From NCBI GenBank assembly GCA_050247235.1, contig JBFWUN010000007.1, positions 1 to 64,000 of the forward strand: DNA of 64,000 bases, read 5' to 3'. The notes under the pieces were generated by a model. That model saw only the letters and a list, made by a program, of their open reading frames with translations. It searched no databases and had not been told where the DNA came from. The translations under genes and the position numbers were made by a program. This document shows positions 27,944 to 37,601 of this stretch, piece after piece. Position 1 is the stretch's first letter, and every line of letters begins with the position of its first letter. The DNA is from CAIKBL01 sp050247235 (GTDB taxonomy: Bacteria > Pseudomonadota > Gammaproteobacteria > Ga0077536).

Positions 27944-29845
27944 ATGCCCCACATGCAGCACACGGAAGCCTTCGACGTCATCGTCGTGGGCGGAGGTCAC
28001 GCCGGCACGGAGGCGGCGCTCGCCTGTGCCCGCATGGGTGCGCGCACGCTGCTGCTGACCCACAGCATCGAAACGCTCGGGGCAATGTCCTGCAATCCCG
28101 CCATCGGCGGCATCGGCAAGGGGCACCTTGTTCGCGAGATCGACGCGCTCGGCGGCATCATGGGAACGGCGGCCGACCATTGCGGTATTCATTTCCGGCG
28201 GCTGAATGCCAGCAAGGGACCGGCCGTGCGGGCGACCCGCGCGCAGATCGATCGTGCGCTCTACCGGGCGTTCATCCGCAATGCCCTCGAGCGACAGCCC
28301 AACCTGCGGCTCTTCCAGCAGGCGGTCGACGACCTGCTGATCGAGGGTGACGCGGTACGTGGCGTGGTCACGCAGATCGGCCTGATATTCACGGCACCGA
28401 CGGTGGTGCTGACGGTCGGCACGTTCCTCGGCGGGCTCGTCCATGTCGGCGACGCCCGGGTTGAAGCGGGGCGCGCGGGCGATCCGCCGTCGAACCGGTT
28501 GTCCGCGCGCCTGCGGGAGCGCGCGCTGCCGGCGGGCCGGCTGAAAACGGGCACCCCGCCGCGTATCGACGGCGCCACCATCGATTACGCGGCACTGGAG
28601 ACCCAGCCGGGGGACGACCCGGTGCCCGTGTTCTCGTTCGGGGGCGACCCCCTGGACCATCCCCCCCAGACGGTCTGCCACATCACGTACACAAACGAGA
28701 AGACCCACGAGATCATCCGCCGCGGCATCGATCGCTCACCGATGTACAACGGTCAGATTTCGAGTACCGGTCCCCGCTACTGCCCCTCTGTCGAGGACAA
28801 GGTCATGCGGTTCCCGGACCGTGCCCAGCACCAGGTTTTCGTTGAACCGGAAGGCCTGTCCACGCGCGAGGTCTACCCGAACGGCATCTCCACGAGCCTG
28901 CCGTTCGACATCCAGTGGGAACTCGTGCGTTCCATCCGCGGTTTCGAGTCTGCGCACATCACGCGGCCGGGCTACGCCATCGAGTACGACTATTTCGATC
29001 CGCGCGAAGTCACGCCCTGGCTCGAGACCAAGTCGATCAGCGGGTTGTTCTTCGCCGGGCAGATCAACGGCACAACGGGCTACGAGGAAGCGGCTGCACA
29101 GGGGATTGTCGCCGGCATCAACGCCGCGCTGCGCGCGCAAGGCGAGGCGCCGTGGTACCCGCGCAGGGAAGAGGCATACATTGGCGTGCTGATCGACGAC
29201 CTGGTGACGCGCGGTACCAGTGAGCCGTACCGGATGTTCACGAGTCGCGCGGAATACCGGCTGCGCCTGCGCGAGGACAACGCGGATCTGCGGCTGACAC
29301 CCGTCGCGCGTCGTCTGGGCCTGGTGAGCGAGTCACGCTGGCGTGCGTTCGAGCGCAAGCGATGCCTGTTCGAAAGCGAACAGGCGCGTCTGGAGACGAC
29401 CTGGATATCGCCGGATCGCCTTCCCGAGGCCGCCGCCGTCGAGGTGCTGGGGCAACCCCTGCGAAAGGAGCAGCGTCTCGCCGACCTGTTGCGCCGTCCC
29501 GAGATCGATTACGCCTGCCTGTTGCGACTGCCGGGCGCCGGTCCCGGGGTGTCCGATCCGGCGGTGATCGAGCAGCTCGATATTCACGCGCGATACAGCG
29601 GGTACTTCGCCCGTCAGGACGAGGAAATCGCGCGCGCCCGCCGCCACGAAGACGCCCGCCTGCCACCTGATTTCGATTACCGCGCGGTGCGCGGGCTCTC
29701 CAACGAGATTGTCACCAAGCTCGCGGCCTACCGTCCCCACACGCTCGGTCAGGCGGCGCGGATTTCCGGGATCACGCCGGCCGCGATCTCGCTGCTGCTG
29801 GTGCATCTGAAACGCCACGGCGGACGCACGGCCGCCGGCGGCTGA
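27944..29845 (+). CDS. mnmG: tRNA uridine-5-carboxymethylaminomethyl modification enzyme MnmG (GidA)
   Basis: A 633-residue FAD enzyme that, with MnmE, modifies wobble U34 of several tRNAs. The dinucleotide-binding motif GGGHAGTEAA is at residues 16-25; other landmarks are MSCNPAIGGIGKGHLVRE with the catalytic cysteine, RLKTGTPPRIDG, and GQINGTTGYEEAAAQG. The C-terminal helical domain binding MnmE/tRNA is complete. The ATG at 27944 has GGAGAG upstream; a second ATG at 27953 is possible. It heads the classic mnmG-rsmG-parA-parB-atp series. Confidence 0.97.
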   Translation: MPHMQHTEAFDVIVVGGGHAGTEAALACARMGARTLLLTHSIETLGAMSCNPAIGGIGKGHLVREIDALGGIMGTAADHCGIHFRRLNASKGPAVRATRAQIDRALYRAFIRNALERQPNLRLFQQAVDDLLIEGDAVRGVVTQIGLIFTAPTVVLTVGTFLGGLVHVGDARVEAGRAGDPPSNRLSARLRERALPAGRLKTGTPPRIDGATIDYAALETQPGDDPVPVFSFGGDPLDHPPQTVCHITYTNEKTHEIIRRGIDRSPMYNGQISSTGPRYCPSVEDKVMRFPDRAQHQVFVEPEGLSTREVYPNGISTSLPFDIQWELVRSIRGFESAHITRPGYAIEYDYFDPREVTPWLETKSISGLFFAGQINGTTGYEEAAAQGIVAGINAALRAQGEAPWYPRREEAYIGVLIDDLVTRGTSEPYRMFTSRAEYRLRLREDNADLRLTPVARRLGLVSESRWRAFERKRCLFESEQARLETTWISPDRLPEAAAVEVLGQPLRKEQRLADLLRRPEIDYACLLRLPGAGPGVSDPAVIEQLDIHARYSGYFARQDEEIARARRHEDARLPPDFDYRAVRGLSNEIVTKLAAYRPHTLGQAARISGITPAAISLLLVHLKRHGGRTAAGG

Positions 29846-29856
29846 CCGGATCCGGC

Positions 29857-30489
29857 GTGGCATTCGCTGATGCGATCAGGCTCGCTGCGGTGTCCGTCGG
29901 TGCGACGGCCGATGTGAGCGCGATCGAGCGGCTGGCCCGCTACGTGGAACTCGTCTTCAAGTGGAACCGGATCACGAACCTCGTCGGTACGCGCGACCCG
30001 GATGTGTTCGTGTCTGAACACGTCGCTGACTGCCTGTCCATCTCGCCCTATGTCGGCGTCGGCACGCTGGCCGACATCGGCAGCGGCGCGGGACTCCCGG
30101 GTATCGTGCTCGCGTGCCTGGATCCCGCGCGTCGCATCCTGCTGGTGGAGCCGCGTGCCAAGCGGGCGCGGTTCCTGGAGCAGGTCCGTATCGCGCTCGC
30201 GCTGCCCCACGTGATGGTCGTGAACGCACGCGTGGAAGCCTGGTGTCCGCAGGAGCCGGTCGACATATTCGTCAGTCGCGCACTGGGCTCGCTGGCGGAA
30301 TTCGTCCGCCTGACGACTGCTTTCCAGCGTCCTGGGTGCCGCCTGTTCGCGATGAAAGGACAGGTCCCGGTGACGGAGCTTTCAGCACTCGATACCGCGA
30401 GGTTCACGAGTTGTGTGCGCGCACTGGACGTGCCCGGATTCCGGGAGCGACACCTCGTGGAACTGACGGTCAACGCGCCAGTCGCCTGA
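29857..30489 (+). CDS. rsmG: 16S rRNA (guanine527-N7)-methyltransferase RsmG (GidB)
   Basis: A 210-residue Rossmann-fold methyltransferase. The SAM-binding motif is LADIGSGAGLPGIVLA, preceded by the conserved KWNRITNLVGTRDP segment; FVSRALGSLAEF is the later motif. It methylates G527 of 16S rRNA. The start codon is GTG, 11 bases after the mnmG stop, and both genes are almost certainly co-transcribed. Confidence 0.95.
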   Translation: MAFADAIRLAAVSVGATADVSAIERLARYVELVFKWNRITNLVGTRDPDVFVSEHVADCLSISPYVGVGTLADIGSGAGLPGIVLACLDPARRILLVEPRAKRARFLEQVRIALALPHVMVVNARVEAWCPQEPVDIFVSRALGSLAEFVRLTTAFQRPGCRLFAMKGQVPVTELSALDTARFTSCVRALDVPGFRERHLVELTVNAPVA

Positions 30490-30607
30490 ACGACGGCGAC
30501 GGGCCCATTGACGGTAGGGTGTGCCATAATCGACCGGAACGCGGCGCCCACGACCGCGCGTCGCCTCGGCGACACACATTACTAGAACAATCAGCCCGGT
30601 GCCCGGC

Positions 30608-31396
30608 ATGGCCAAGGTCTTTGCGATAGCCAACCAGAAAGGCGGGGTCGGCAAGACGACCACCAGCGTGAACCTCGCCGCGTCTCTCGCGGCCACGCGC
30701 CGGACCGTGCTGCTCGTTGACCTCGATCCCCAGGGCAACGCCACGATGGGTAGCGGCGTCGACAAACGATCGTTGACCGTGTCGAGTTACGACGTACTGC
30801 TGCATGGAGTCCCAATCGCGGGGGCAGTCCGCAAGACCGACGATGCCGGCTACGACCTGTTGCCTGCGAACTCCGACCTGACGGGGGCGGAAGTCGGGTT
30901 GCTGGAGGAACTCGGCCGTGAGTTGCGGCTGCGCGCGGCCCTTGAGGCGGTGCGCGACGAGTATGCCTACATCATCATCGATTGCCCGCCCGCGCTGAAC
31001 ATGCTGACCGTCAATGCGCTCGTTGCTGCGGACGCGGTGATCATTCCCACGCAGTGCGAATACTTCGCGCTCGAAGGCATCTCCGCGCTGCTCGAGACCG
31101 TCGAGAAGATCCGGCGGTTGCTCAACCCGAAATTGCGGATAGAAGGCCTTTTACGCACGATGTTCGACCCGCGTAACAACCTTGCGAACCAGGTTTCCCA
31201 GCAACTCGTGCAACATTTCGGGGAAAAGGTCTACCGGACGGTGATCCCGCGCAACGTGCGGCTTGCAGAGGCGCCCAGCCATGGCCTGCCGGCGCTGCTC
31301 TACGACAAGTCCTCCAGCGGAGCGATGGCCTACCTTGCGCTGGCCGGCGAGATGTTGCGACGGGACGAGGCGCAGCATGCGCCGCTCGCGAACTAG
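30608..31396 (+). CDS. parA: Chromosome partitioning ATPase ParA (Soj)
   Basis: A 262-residue deviant Walker ATPase. The P-loop KGGVGKTT begins at Lys11 (the signature lysine) with Lys16 and Thr17; DLDPQGNAT is motif A', and YIIIDCPPALN is Walker B. It forms nucleoid-bound dimers that pull ParB-parS complexes during chromosome segregation. The ATG at 30608 is preferred; a GTG at 30599 is in frame, and neither has a strong Shine-Dalgarno sequence. It is 118 bases after rsmG, so a promoter in the gap is possible. Confidence 0.96.
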   Translation: MAKVFAIANQKGGVGKTTTSVNLAASLAATRRTVLLVDLDPQGNATMGSGVDKRSLTVSSYDVLLHGVPIAGAVRKTDDAGYDLLPANSDLTGAEVGLLEELGRELRLRAALEAVRDEYAYIIIDCPPALNMLTVNALVAADAVIIPTQCEYFALEGISALLETVEKIRRLLNPKLRIEGLLRTMFDPRNNLANQVSQQLVQHFGEKVYRTVIPRNVRLAEAPSHGLPALLYDKSSSGAMAYLALAGEMLRRDEAQHAPLAN

Positions 31397-31419
31397 GCAT
31401 TCACACAGGACGTATCAGC

Positions 31420-32286
31420 GTGAACAAGAAGCGTGCTCTCGGTCGTGGACTCGACGCGCTGCTCGGCGTGGGTGCCGACAAGCCTGCCTCGGAGCCACGT
31501 CCCGGCGACGGCCTGCGGACGATCCCGGTTGACCTGATCCAGCGCGGCAGGTACCAGCCTCGTCTGAACATCCGACCCGAGGCGCTGCAGGAACTCGCCG
31601 ATTCGATCCGCGCGCAGGGCATCGTCCAGCCGGTAGTGGTGCGCGGGCTGGCCGACGGGGAGCGCTACGAGCTCATTGCCGGGGAGCGGCGCTGGCGTGC
31701 GGCGCAGCTTGCCGGGCTGCACGAAATCCCCGCGATCGTGAAATCCGTGCCGGATCGCGCGGTGATGAGTATCGCGCTGATCGAGAACATCCAGCGGGAG
31801 CAGCTCAATCCGCTGGAGGAGGCGCAGGCCCTCCAGCGGCTGCTGAGTGAATTCGGCATGACCCACCAGGAAGTTGCCGAGGCGATAGGGCGGTCACGTG
31901 CCGCGGTGTCCAACCTGCTCCGGTTGCTCGAACTCGGTGACGAGGCGCGAAGCCTGCTCGAGACCGGTCGAATCGAGATGGGGCACGCCCGTGCCTTGCT
32001 GGCGCTGCCGCAACCAGCGCAGTCGCGGCTCGCGACGCAGGTCGCGGAGCGCGGACTGTCGGTGCGCGCGACGGAGCGGCTGGTGAGGGAAACGCTGGAG
32101 AACCGGGATGCGGCGACCACCCCGGCCCGCGCCGCGGACCCGAACGTATCCAAGCTGGAATCAGAGATCGGGGAACGTCTGGGAGCGGCAGTCAGCATCA
32201 AGCATGGCCGCAAGGGCCGTGGCGAACTGGTGATCCGGTACAATTCGCTGGACGAACTGGACGGGATCCTGGCGCATATCCGCTGA
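31420..32286 (+). CDS. parB: Chromosome partitioning protein ParB (Spo0J)
   Basis: A 288-residue CTP-dependent DNA-clamp protein that loads at parS. The N-terminal CTPase domain shows YELIAGERRWRAAQLAG and the box II motif ENIQREQLNPLEEAQA; the helix-turn-helix is MTHQEVAEAIGRSRAAVSN, and the dimerisation domain is at the C-terminus. The start is GTG with AGGA 9 bases before it. It is paired with parA in the conserved position upstream of atp. No canonical parS was seen by eye in the window. Confidence 0.96.
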   Translation: MNKKRALGRGLDALLGVGADKPASEPRPGDGLRTIPVDLIQRGRYQPRLNIRPEALQELADSIRAQGIVQPVVVRGLADGERYELIAGERRWRAAQLAGLHEIPAIVKSVPDRAVMSIALIENIQREQLNPLEEAQALQRLLSEFGMTHQEVAEAIGRSRAAVSNLLRLLELGDEARSLLETGRIEMGHARALLALPQPAQSRLATQVAERGLSVRATERLVRETLENRDAATTPARAADPNVSKLESEIGERLGAAVSIKHGRKGRGELVIRYNSLDELDGILAHIR

Positions 32287-32325
32287 CGAGCATCCGGCGT
32301 CGGGGCCGCTGGACCTAGCGGGTAT

Positions 32326-32355
32326 TTGACGCGTGCAAACAGATCTCACTACAAT
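32326..32355 (+). promoter_or_regulatory. Promoter of the atp operon
   Basis: TTGACG (32326-32331) and TACAAT (32350-32355) are spaced by 18 bases, giving a strong sigma-70 promoter about 45 bases after... the parB stop and about 50 bases before atpI. The predicted leader contains CACCTT/AAGGTG, a weak stem around 32361-32384. Confidence 0.7.
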
Positions 32356-32404
32356 CCGCCACCTTTGTATTGCACTGCAAGGTGATGCGCCCTAGAGACG
32401 CGCA

Positions 32405-32779
32405 ATGACGCGCCCGGGCTGGCAATCATCGCTGATAATCACCGTCGGCCTGCAGTGGGGTGTCGTGCTCGGCGCGAGCCTGCTGGCGGGGTTGGCCGGG
32501 TTCGACAGTGCCAGTTCGTTGCTCGCCGGGGGACTGTCGGTGGCGGGCCCGAACGCGCTGCTGGCGGTGTACCTGTGGCTGAAGTCGCGCGCTGTGCGTG
32601 TTCTCTCCATCGCGACATTCCTCGCGGGTGAGTTGCTCAAGCTGGCGGGCACCGCAGTTGCGCTCTACGCGAGCGCACGTGCAATGGGCGAACGCATGGT
32701 GTGGCCGGCGCTCGTAATCGGCGTGATCGTCGCCCTCAAGGGACACTGGCTGGCAGTGTGGTTCACCCGTAACGACTGA
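32405..32779 (+). CDS. atpI: ATP synthase subunit I
   Basis: A 124-residue hydrophobic protein with four predicted membrane helices, the first in the usual atpI position upstream of atpB. It belongs to the ATP synthase I family, which helps assemble the c-ring and may carry magnesium or calcium. Sequence identity among AtpI proteins is low, so the call rests on helix pattern, length and position. Translation begins at ATG (MTRPGWQSSL). Confidence 0.88.
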   Translation: MTRPGWQSSLIITVGLQWGVVLGASLLAGLAGFDSASSLLAGGLSVAGPNALLAVYLWLKSRAVRVLSIATFLAGELLKLAGTAVALYASARAMGERMVWPALVIGVIVALKGHWLAVWFTRND

Positions 32780-32856
32780 CGCGGCCCGCCCCGGCACACG
32801 CCTCCGCAGGGCCGGGCGCCGAACGAACTAGACGACGTATCGAGAAGCAGAAGAGC

Positions 32857-33669
32857 ATGGCTGCAGAACACGCCGAACACGCGCTGACCCCGACCGGGTA
32901 CATCCAGCATCACCTGACGTTCATGACCAAGACCGGCGACACGCCGTTCTGGACACTCCACGTGGATACGCTCGTGACGTCGGTGCTGATCGGCATCGTT
33001 ACGTTCGGGTTCCTCGCGTGGGTGGTCCGCGGCGCCACGGCGGGAGTTCCCTCCAGACGCCAGGCATTCGTGGAACTGGCAGTGGAGTTCGTCAATGAAC
33101 AGGCCAAAAGCATTTTCCACGGGGACATCCGGTTCCTCGCGCCGCTCGCACTGACGGTGTTCATGTGGGTGTTCATGATGAACGCGATGGACTTTCTGCC
33201 CGTCGACATCATGGCCCTGATCTACAAGCACGTGTTCGGACTCGAATACTGGCGCTCGGTTCCCACCGCCGACGTCAACACCACGTTCGCCCTTGCGCTC
33301 ACCGTCTGGTTCCTGATGATTTTCTTCAGCTTCAAGGTCAAGGGCTTCGGCGGGTTTTTCCACGAACTGTTCTGTGCTCCGTTCGGGAGCAACCCGCTGC
33401 TGTGGGTTTTCAATTTTCTCTTCAACATGGTCGAGTACATCTCCAAACCCCTTTCGCACAGCCTGCGACTCTACGGCAACATCTATGCCGGCGAGATCAT
33501 CTTCCTGCTGCTGGGTTTGTGGGCTGCAACCGGCGTCGCCGGCACGCTCTTCGGCGCGATCCTGTCCGCCGGCTGGGCCATCTTCCATATCCTGATCGTG
33601 ACTCTGCAGGCGTTCATTTTCATGATGCTGACCGTCGTCTACATCGCGATGGCGCACGAGAGCCACTGA
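32857..33669 (+). CDS. atpB: ATP synthase F0 subunit a
   Basis: A 270-residue membrane subunit forming the proton half-channels beside the c-ring. The essential arginine lies in the helix-4 motif SHSLRLYGNIYAGEII, and the late helix carries LQAFIFMMLTVVYI. The N-terminal HHLTFMTKTGDTPFWTLHVDT matches gammaproteobacterial subunit a. It follows atpI by 77 bases within the operon. Confidence 0.96.
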   Translation: MAAEHAEHALTPTGYIQHHLTFMTKTGDTPFWTLHVDTLVTSVLIGIVTFGFLAWVVRGATAGVPSRRQAFVELAVEFVNEQAKSIFHGDIRFLAPLALTVFMWVFMMNAMDFLPVDIMALIYKHVFGLEYWRSVPTADVNTTFALALTVWFLMIFFSFKVKGFGGFFHELFCAPFGSNPLLWVFNFLFNMVEYISKPLSHSLRLYGNIYAGEIIFLLLGLWAATGVAGTLFGAILSAGWAIFHILIVTLQAFIFMMLTVVYIAMAHESH

Positions 33670-33725
33670 TCCGGAAACCCACTAGATTCAACGTACTGGC
33701 TAGCTAGACAAGAAAGGATAGGTCA

Positions 33726-34001
33726 ATGGAAAACTTGCAATACCTGGCGCAGATTCAAGCCTTCACGGGCATCGGGATCGGCCTGATGATCGGCCTCGGC
33801 GCGCTGGGCGCGTGCGTCGGCGTGGGCATCATGTGCTCGCGCTTCCTCGAAGGCGCCGCGCGCCAGCCGGAACTGATGCCGCAGCTGCAAGCCAAGGTGT
33901 TCCTGCTTCTCGGCCTCATTGACGCGTCGTTCATTATCGGTGTTGGTCTCGCGATGCTGTTCGCGTTCGGCAACCCGCTGCTGGCCGTCGTTTCGGGCTA
34001 A
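33726..34001 (+). CDS. atpE: ATP synthase F0 subunit c
   Basis: A 91-residue hairpin proteolipid forming the rotor ring. Helix 1 is glycine-rich (GIGIGLMIGLGALGACVGVG), the polar loop is ARQPEL, and the ion-binding carboxylate is Asp66 in LLGLIDASFI. The absence of the Na+ ligand set (Gln/Glu-Ser) indicates a proton-driven ring. AGGATAGGTC precedes the ATG, giving good ribosome binding for this high-copy subunit. Confidence 0.96.
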   Translation: MENLQYLAQIQAFTGIGIGLMIGLGALGACVGVGIMCSRFLEGAARQPELMPQLQAKVFLLLGLIDASFIIGVGLAMLFAFGNPLLAVVSG

Positions 34002-34040
34002 ACGCCGCTTCAGACCACCAGCGCCGGGGAACCCGCCACG

Positions 34041-34511
34041 ATGAACATCAATTTCACTCTGGTCGCGCAGGCCATCTCGTTCGCGATATTTATCTGGTTC
34101 ACTGCGCGTTTCGTCTGGCCACCGCTCATGAAGGCAGTGGAAGAGCGCCAGAAGAAAATTGCGGACGGCCTGGCCGCTGCGGACAAGGGTCAGCAGGAAC
34201 TCGTGCAGGCGCAAGGCCGCGCAGAGCAAGTGCTGAACGGTGCGAAACAGCAGAGCCAGGATCTGCTCGCCAATGCGCAGAAGCGTGCGGACGAGATGAT
34301 CGAGCAAGCCAAGCAGGCCGCGAAGATCGAAGGTGAGCGCCAACTGGCCGCGGCGCATGCGAGCATCGAGCAGGAGATCCAGCAGGCACGCGAAGCGTTG
34401 CGCGGTCAGGTCGCCGCGTTGGCGCTCGCGGGGGCCGAGCAGGTGTTGATGCGGGAGATCGACCTCGCCAAACACAAGGAAGTACTCGACAAACTCGGAG
34501 CCCGCCTGTAG
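34041..34511 (+). CDS. atpF: ATP synthase F0 subunit b
   Basis: A 156-residue subunit, the same length as in E. coli. One N-terminal membrane helix (LVAQAISFAIFIWFTARFVW) is followed by a long charged, Ala/Gln-rich coiled coil with the conserved WPPLMKAVEERQKKIADGL segment. It dimerises as the peripheral stalk linking subunits a and delta. Confidence 0.96.
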   Translation: MNINFTLVAQAISFAIFIWFTARFVWPPLMKAVEERQKKIADGLAAADKGQQELVQAQGRAEQVLNGAKQQSQDLLANAQKRADEMIEQAKQAAKIEGERQLAAAHASIEQEIQQAREALRGQVAALALAGAEQVLMREIDLAKHKEVLDKLGARL

Positions 34512-34532
34512 GCGAGAAGCCTGGGCACGATC

Positions 34533-35072
34533 ATGCAAGAAAATCTCACAATCGCACGACCCTATGCTCAGGCTGCCTACGAGCAGGCCGTAGCCGAGGG
34601 ACATCTCGGTGCCTGGTCCGAGTCGCTCGCATTCCTGGCCCATGTCATTGCCGATCCCGATATGCGCCGACTGATCAACGACCCGCGAGTCGGTCGTCAA
34701 CGCCTTCTCGAACTGCTGTTCTCCCTGGCTGGCGACCGCTTCGGATCCTCGTTTCGCAATTTCGTGAAAGTGCTCAGCGCGGCCCAGCGCCTTGGTGTTG
34801 CGGGCGAGATCGCCGAGGTGTTTGAACGGCGGCGCGCGGACGCCGAGAACGTGGCCCAGGCTGAGATCGTCACCGCCTATCCGCTCGCGGCCGAACAGGA
34901 AACCCGGATCGCGGCCGCCGTCCAGAAGCGTCTCGGGAAGGAAGTTCGAATCCGGCAGCGCGTGGACCAGAGTCTGATCGGTGGCGCCGTGGTACGCGTC
35001 GGGGACACCGTATTCGACGTCTCCCTGAAGGGCGGACTGAGCCAGCTGGCGAATTTATTCAATCGGAAATAG
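34533..35072 (+). CDS. atpH: ATP synthase F1 subunit delta
   Basis: A 179-residue subunit connecting the top of F1 to the b stalk. The N-terminal ARPYAQAAYEQAV segment is characteristic, as is the C-terminal RIRQRVDQSLIGGAVVRVGD. It sits 21 bases after atpF in the standard order. Confidence 0.95.
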   Translation: MQENLTIARPYAQAAYEQAVAEGHLGAWSESLAFLAHVIADPDMRRLINDPRVGRQRLLELLFSLAGDRFGSSFRNFVKVLSAAQRLGVAGEIAEVFERRRADAENVAQAEIVTAYPLAAEQETRIAAAVQKRLGKEVRIRQRVDQSLIGGAVVRVGDTVFDVSLKGGLSQLANLFNRK

Positions 35073-35127
35073 CCCGTGCCGCGCGGTCTTCGACGTGCCG
35101 CGCTATCGGGAGGAACGAGGACAACGC

Positions 35128-36669
35128 ATGCAAATCAGCGCTACTGAAATAAGCGAACTCATCAAGAAGAAAATCCAGGAGTTCGATCTCGCGACCGAGG
35201 CCAGGACCGAGGGCACGGTGGTCAGCCTGTCCGATGGTATCGCGCGCATTCACGGCCTGTCGGACGTGATGGCAGGCGAAATGATCGAGTTCCCGGGCAA
35301 TACCTTCGGTCTGGCGCTGAACCTCGAACAGGATTCCGTCGGCGCGGTAGTCATGGGTGAATATGGCCATATCCGCGAAGGCGATGTGGTCCGCTGCACC
35401 AAGCGCATTCTCGAGGTCCCCGTAGGCGAAGCGCTCCTCGGCCGCGTGGTGAACGCACTCGGCCAGCCGATCGACGGCAAGGGACCCTTGAATACGACGC
35501 AGTCATCTCCAATCGAGAAAATCGCGCCAGGCGTAATCTGGAGAAAGTCGGTGTCGCAGCCGGTGCAGACCGGACTGAAGTCGATCGACGCGATGGTTCC
35601 CGTCGGGCGCGGGCAGCGCGAACTGATCATCGGCGATCGCCAGACCGGCAAGACCGCGGTCGCGGTCGACGCGATCATCAACCAGAAGGGTACCGGCATC
35701 AAATGCATCTACGTCGCCATCGGTCAGAAGGCGTCGTCGATCATGAACGTGATTCGCAAGCTCGAGGAACATGGTGCGATGGCGCACACGATCGTCGTGG
35801 CTGCCACGGCGTCGGAATCGGCAGCCATGCAGTACATCGCACCGTACGCCGGTTGCGCGATGGGAGAGTACTTCCGCGATTCCGGGCAGGATGCGCTGAT
35901 CATTTACGATGACCTCACCAAGCAGGCCTGGGCTTATCGGCAGGTTTCTCTGCTGCTTCGTCGCCCGCCCGGTCGCGAAGCCTACCCAGGCGACGTGTTC
36001 TACCTGCACTCTCGCCTGCTCGAGCGCGCCGCACGCGTGAACGAGGCTTATGTCGAACGCGAAACCAATGGCGCCGTGAAGGGAAAGACGGGTTCACTGA
36101 CCGCTCTGCCAATCATCGAAACTCAAGCTGGCGACGTCTCGGCGTTCGTGCCGACCAACGTGATTTCCATCACCGACGGCCAGATCTACCTGGAAACGAA
36201 TCTCTTCAATTCCGGCTTCCGTCCGGCGATCAACGCTGGTCTCTCGGTCTCGCGAGTCGGCGGCGCCGCGCAGACGAAGATCGTGAAAAAGCTCGGCGGC
36301 GGTGTCCGACTCGCACTCGCCCAGTACCGCGAACTGGCTGCGTTTGCGCAGTTCGCGTCCGACCTGGACGAGGCCACCCGCAAGCAGCTCGACCGCGGTC
36401 AGCGCGTGATGGAGCTGATGAAGCAGAAGCAGTATTCGCCGCTCTCCGTCGCGGAGATGTCGGTATCGCTCTACGCGGTGGATCGGGGGTACATCGATGA
36501 CGTTGATGTCCGCAAGGTTGGCGCGTTCGAAACCGCCCTGCTCGCGTACATGAACAGCGAGAAATCAGCGCTGATGAAGGAGATCAACGAGACGGGCGAC
36601 TTCTCTGACGCGATCGACAACGGGCTCAAGGAAGCGATCGAGACCTTCAAGCGTACCCAAACCTGGTGA
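35128..36669 (+). CDS. atpA: ATP synthase F1 subunit alpha
   Basis: A 513-residue non-catalytic nucleotide-binding subunit. The P-loop is GDRQTGKT and the conserved VPTNVISITDGQIYLET and NSGFRPAINAGLSVSRVGG (arginine finger region) are present. The ATG at 35128 is preferred over the longer open frame because it begins MQISATEISELIKKKI, the family N-terminus, and has GAGGA nearby. The length equals E. coli AtpA. Confidence 0.98.
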   Translation: MQISATEISELIKKKIQEFDLATEARTEGTVVSLSDGIARIHGLSDVMAGEMIEFPGNTFGLALNLEQDSVGAVVMGEYGHIREGDVVRCTKRILEVPVGEALLGRVVNALGQPIDGKGPLNTTQSSPIEKIAPGVIWRKSVSQPVQTGLKSIDAMVPVGRGQRELIIGDRQTGKTAVAVDAIINQKGTGIKCIYVAIGQKASSIMNVIRKLEEHGAMAHTIVVAATASESAAMQYIAPYAGCAMGEYFRDSGQDALIIYDDLTKQAWAYRQVSLLLRRPPGREAYPGDVFYLHSRLLERAARVNEAYVERETNGAVKGKTGSLTALPIIETQAGDVSAFVPTNVISITDGQIYLETNLFNSGFRPAINAGLSVSRVGGAAQTKIVKKLGGGVRLALAQYRELAAFAQFASDLDEATRKQLDRGQRVMELMKQKQYSPLSVAEMSVSLYAVDRGYIDDVDVRKVGAFETALLAYMNSEKSALMKEINETGDFSDAIDNGLKEAIETFKRTQTW

Positions 36670-36691
36670 TGCCGGACGCAAGGAATCTCCC

Positions 36692-37552
36692 ATGGCCGTA
36701 GGCAAAGAAATCCGGGTCAAGATCGCGAGCGTCCAGAACACGCAGAAGATCACGCGTGCGATGGAGATGGTCGCGACGAGCAAGATGCGCAAGGCGCAGG
36801 AGCGCATGCGCGCCGCACGTCCTTACGCGGAGAAGATGCGGAACGTGATTGCGCATATCGCGGACGCGAAATCGGAGTACCGTCATCCGTTCCTGTCCGC
36901 CCGACCTGTCAAGCGGGTGGGCGTCATCGTGGTGTCCACCGATCGTGGCCTCTGCGGCGGTCTCAATTCCAATCTCTTCCGCATGCTGGTCCAGCAGATC
37001 CGACGCTGGCAATCCTCCCAGGTGGAGTACCAGTTCTGCACTGTCGGACGCAAAGCGTCGCAATTCTTCCAGCGCATCGGCGGAACTGTGCTGGGCCAGG
37101 TAAGTCGACTCGGTGACCAGCCGCATGTCGATGAGCTGATCGGCACCGTGAAGATCATGCTCGACGCGTTCATGAACGGTGAGATTGACGAGCTCTACAT
37201 CGCGTCCAACGGATTCGTGAACTCGATGACCCAGAAGCCCGAGCTCGAGCAGCTCCTTCCGCTCAAGCCGATGGAGAACAGCGACCTCGCGTACCACTGG
37301 GACTACATCTACGAACCCGAGGCAAAGGAAGTTCTGGAGCACCTGCTTTCCCGCTATATCGAATCTCTTGTCTACCAGCGGGTGGTGGAGAACATCGCGT
37401 GCGAGCAGGCGGCGCGCATGGTCGCGATGAAGAGCGCGTCCGACAATGCCGGCAAGCTCATCAAAGAGCTCCAGCTCATCTACAACAAGGCACGCCAGGC
37501 CGCGATCACGCAGGAACTCGCCGAGATCGTCGGCGGCGCCGCGGCGGTGTGA
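36692..37552 (+). CDS. atpG: ATP synthase F1 subunit gamma
   Basis: A 286-residue central shaft. N-terminal VGKEIRVKIASVQNTQKITR and C-terminal MKSASDNAGKLIKELQLIYN form the antiparallel coiled coil that rotates within alpha3beta3; DRGLCGGLN is the conserved Rossmann segment. It follows atpA by 22 bases. Confidence 0.97.
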   Translation: MAVGKEIRVKIASVQNTQKITRAMEMVATSKMRKAQERMRAARPYAEKMRNVIAHIADAKSEYRHPFLSARPVKRVGVIVVSTDRGLCGGLNSNLFRMLVQQIRRWQSSQVEYQFCTVGRKASQFFQRIGGTVLGQVSRLGDQPHVDELIGTVKIMLDAFMNGEIDELYIASNGFVNSMTQKPELEQLLPLKPMENSDLAYHWDYIYEPEAKEVLEHLLSRYIESLVYQRVVENIACEQAARMVAMKSASDNAGKLIKELQLIYNKARQAAITQELAEIVGGAAAV

Positions 37553-37601
37553 TCCCCGCAGCCTTCGAATCACGAACAGCATTTCACAGAGGACCCATCG
37601 C

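Noticed and set aside
33723..34700. Minus-strand frame of 325 codons across atpE/atpF/atpH
   Set aside because: Crosses three genes of a well-conserved operon on the opposite strand; shadow.
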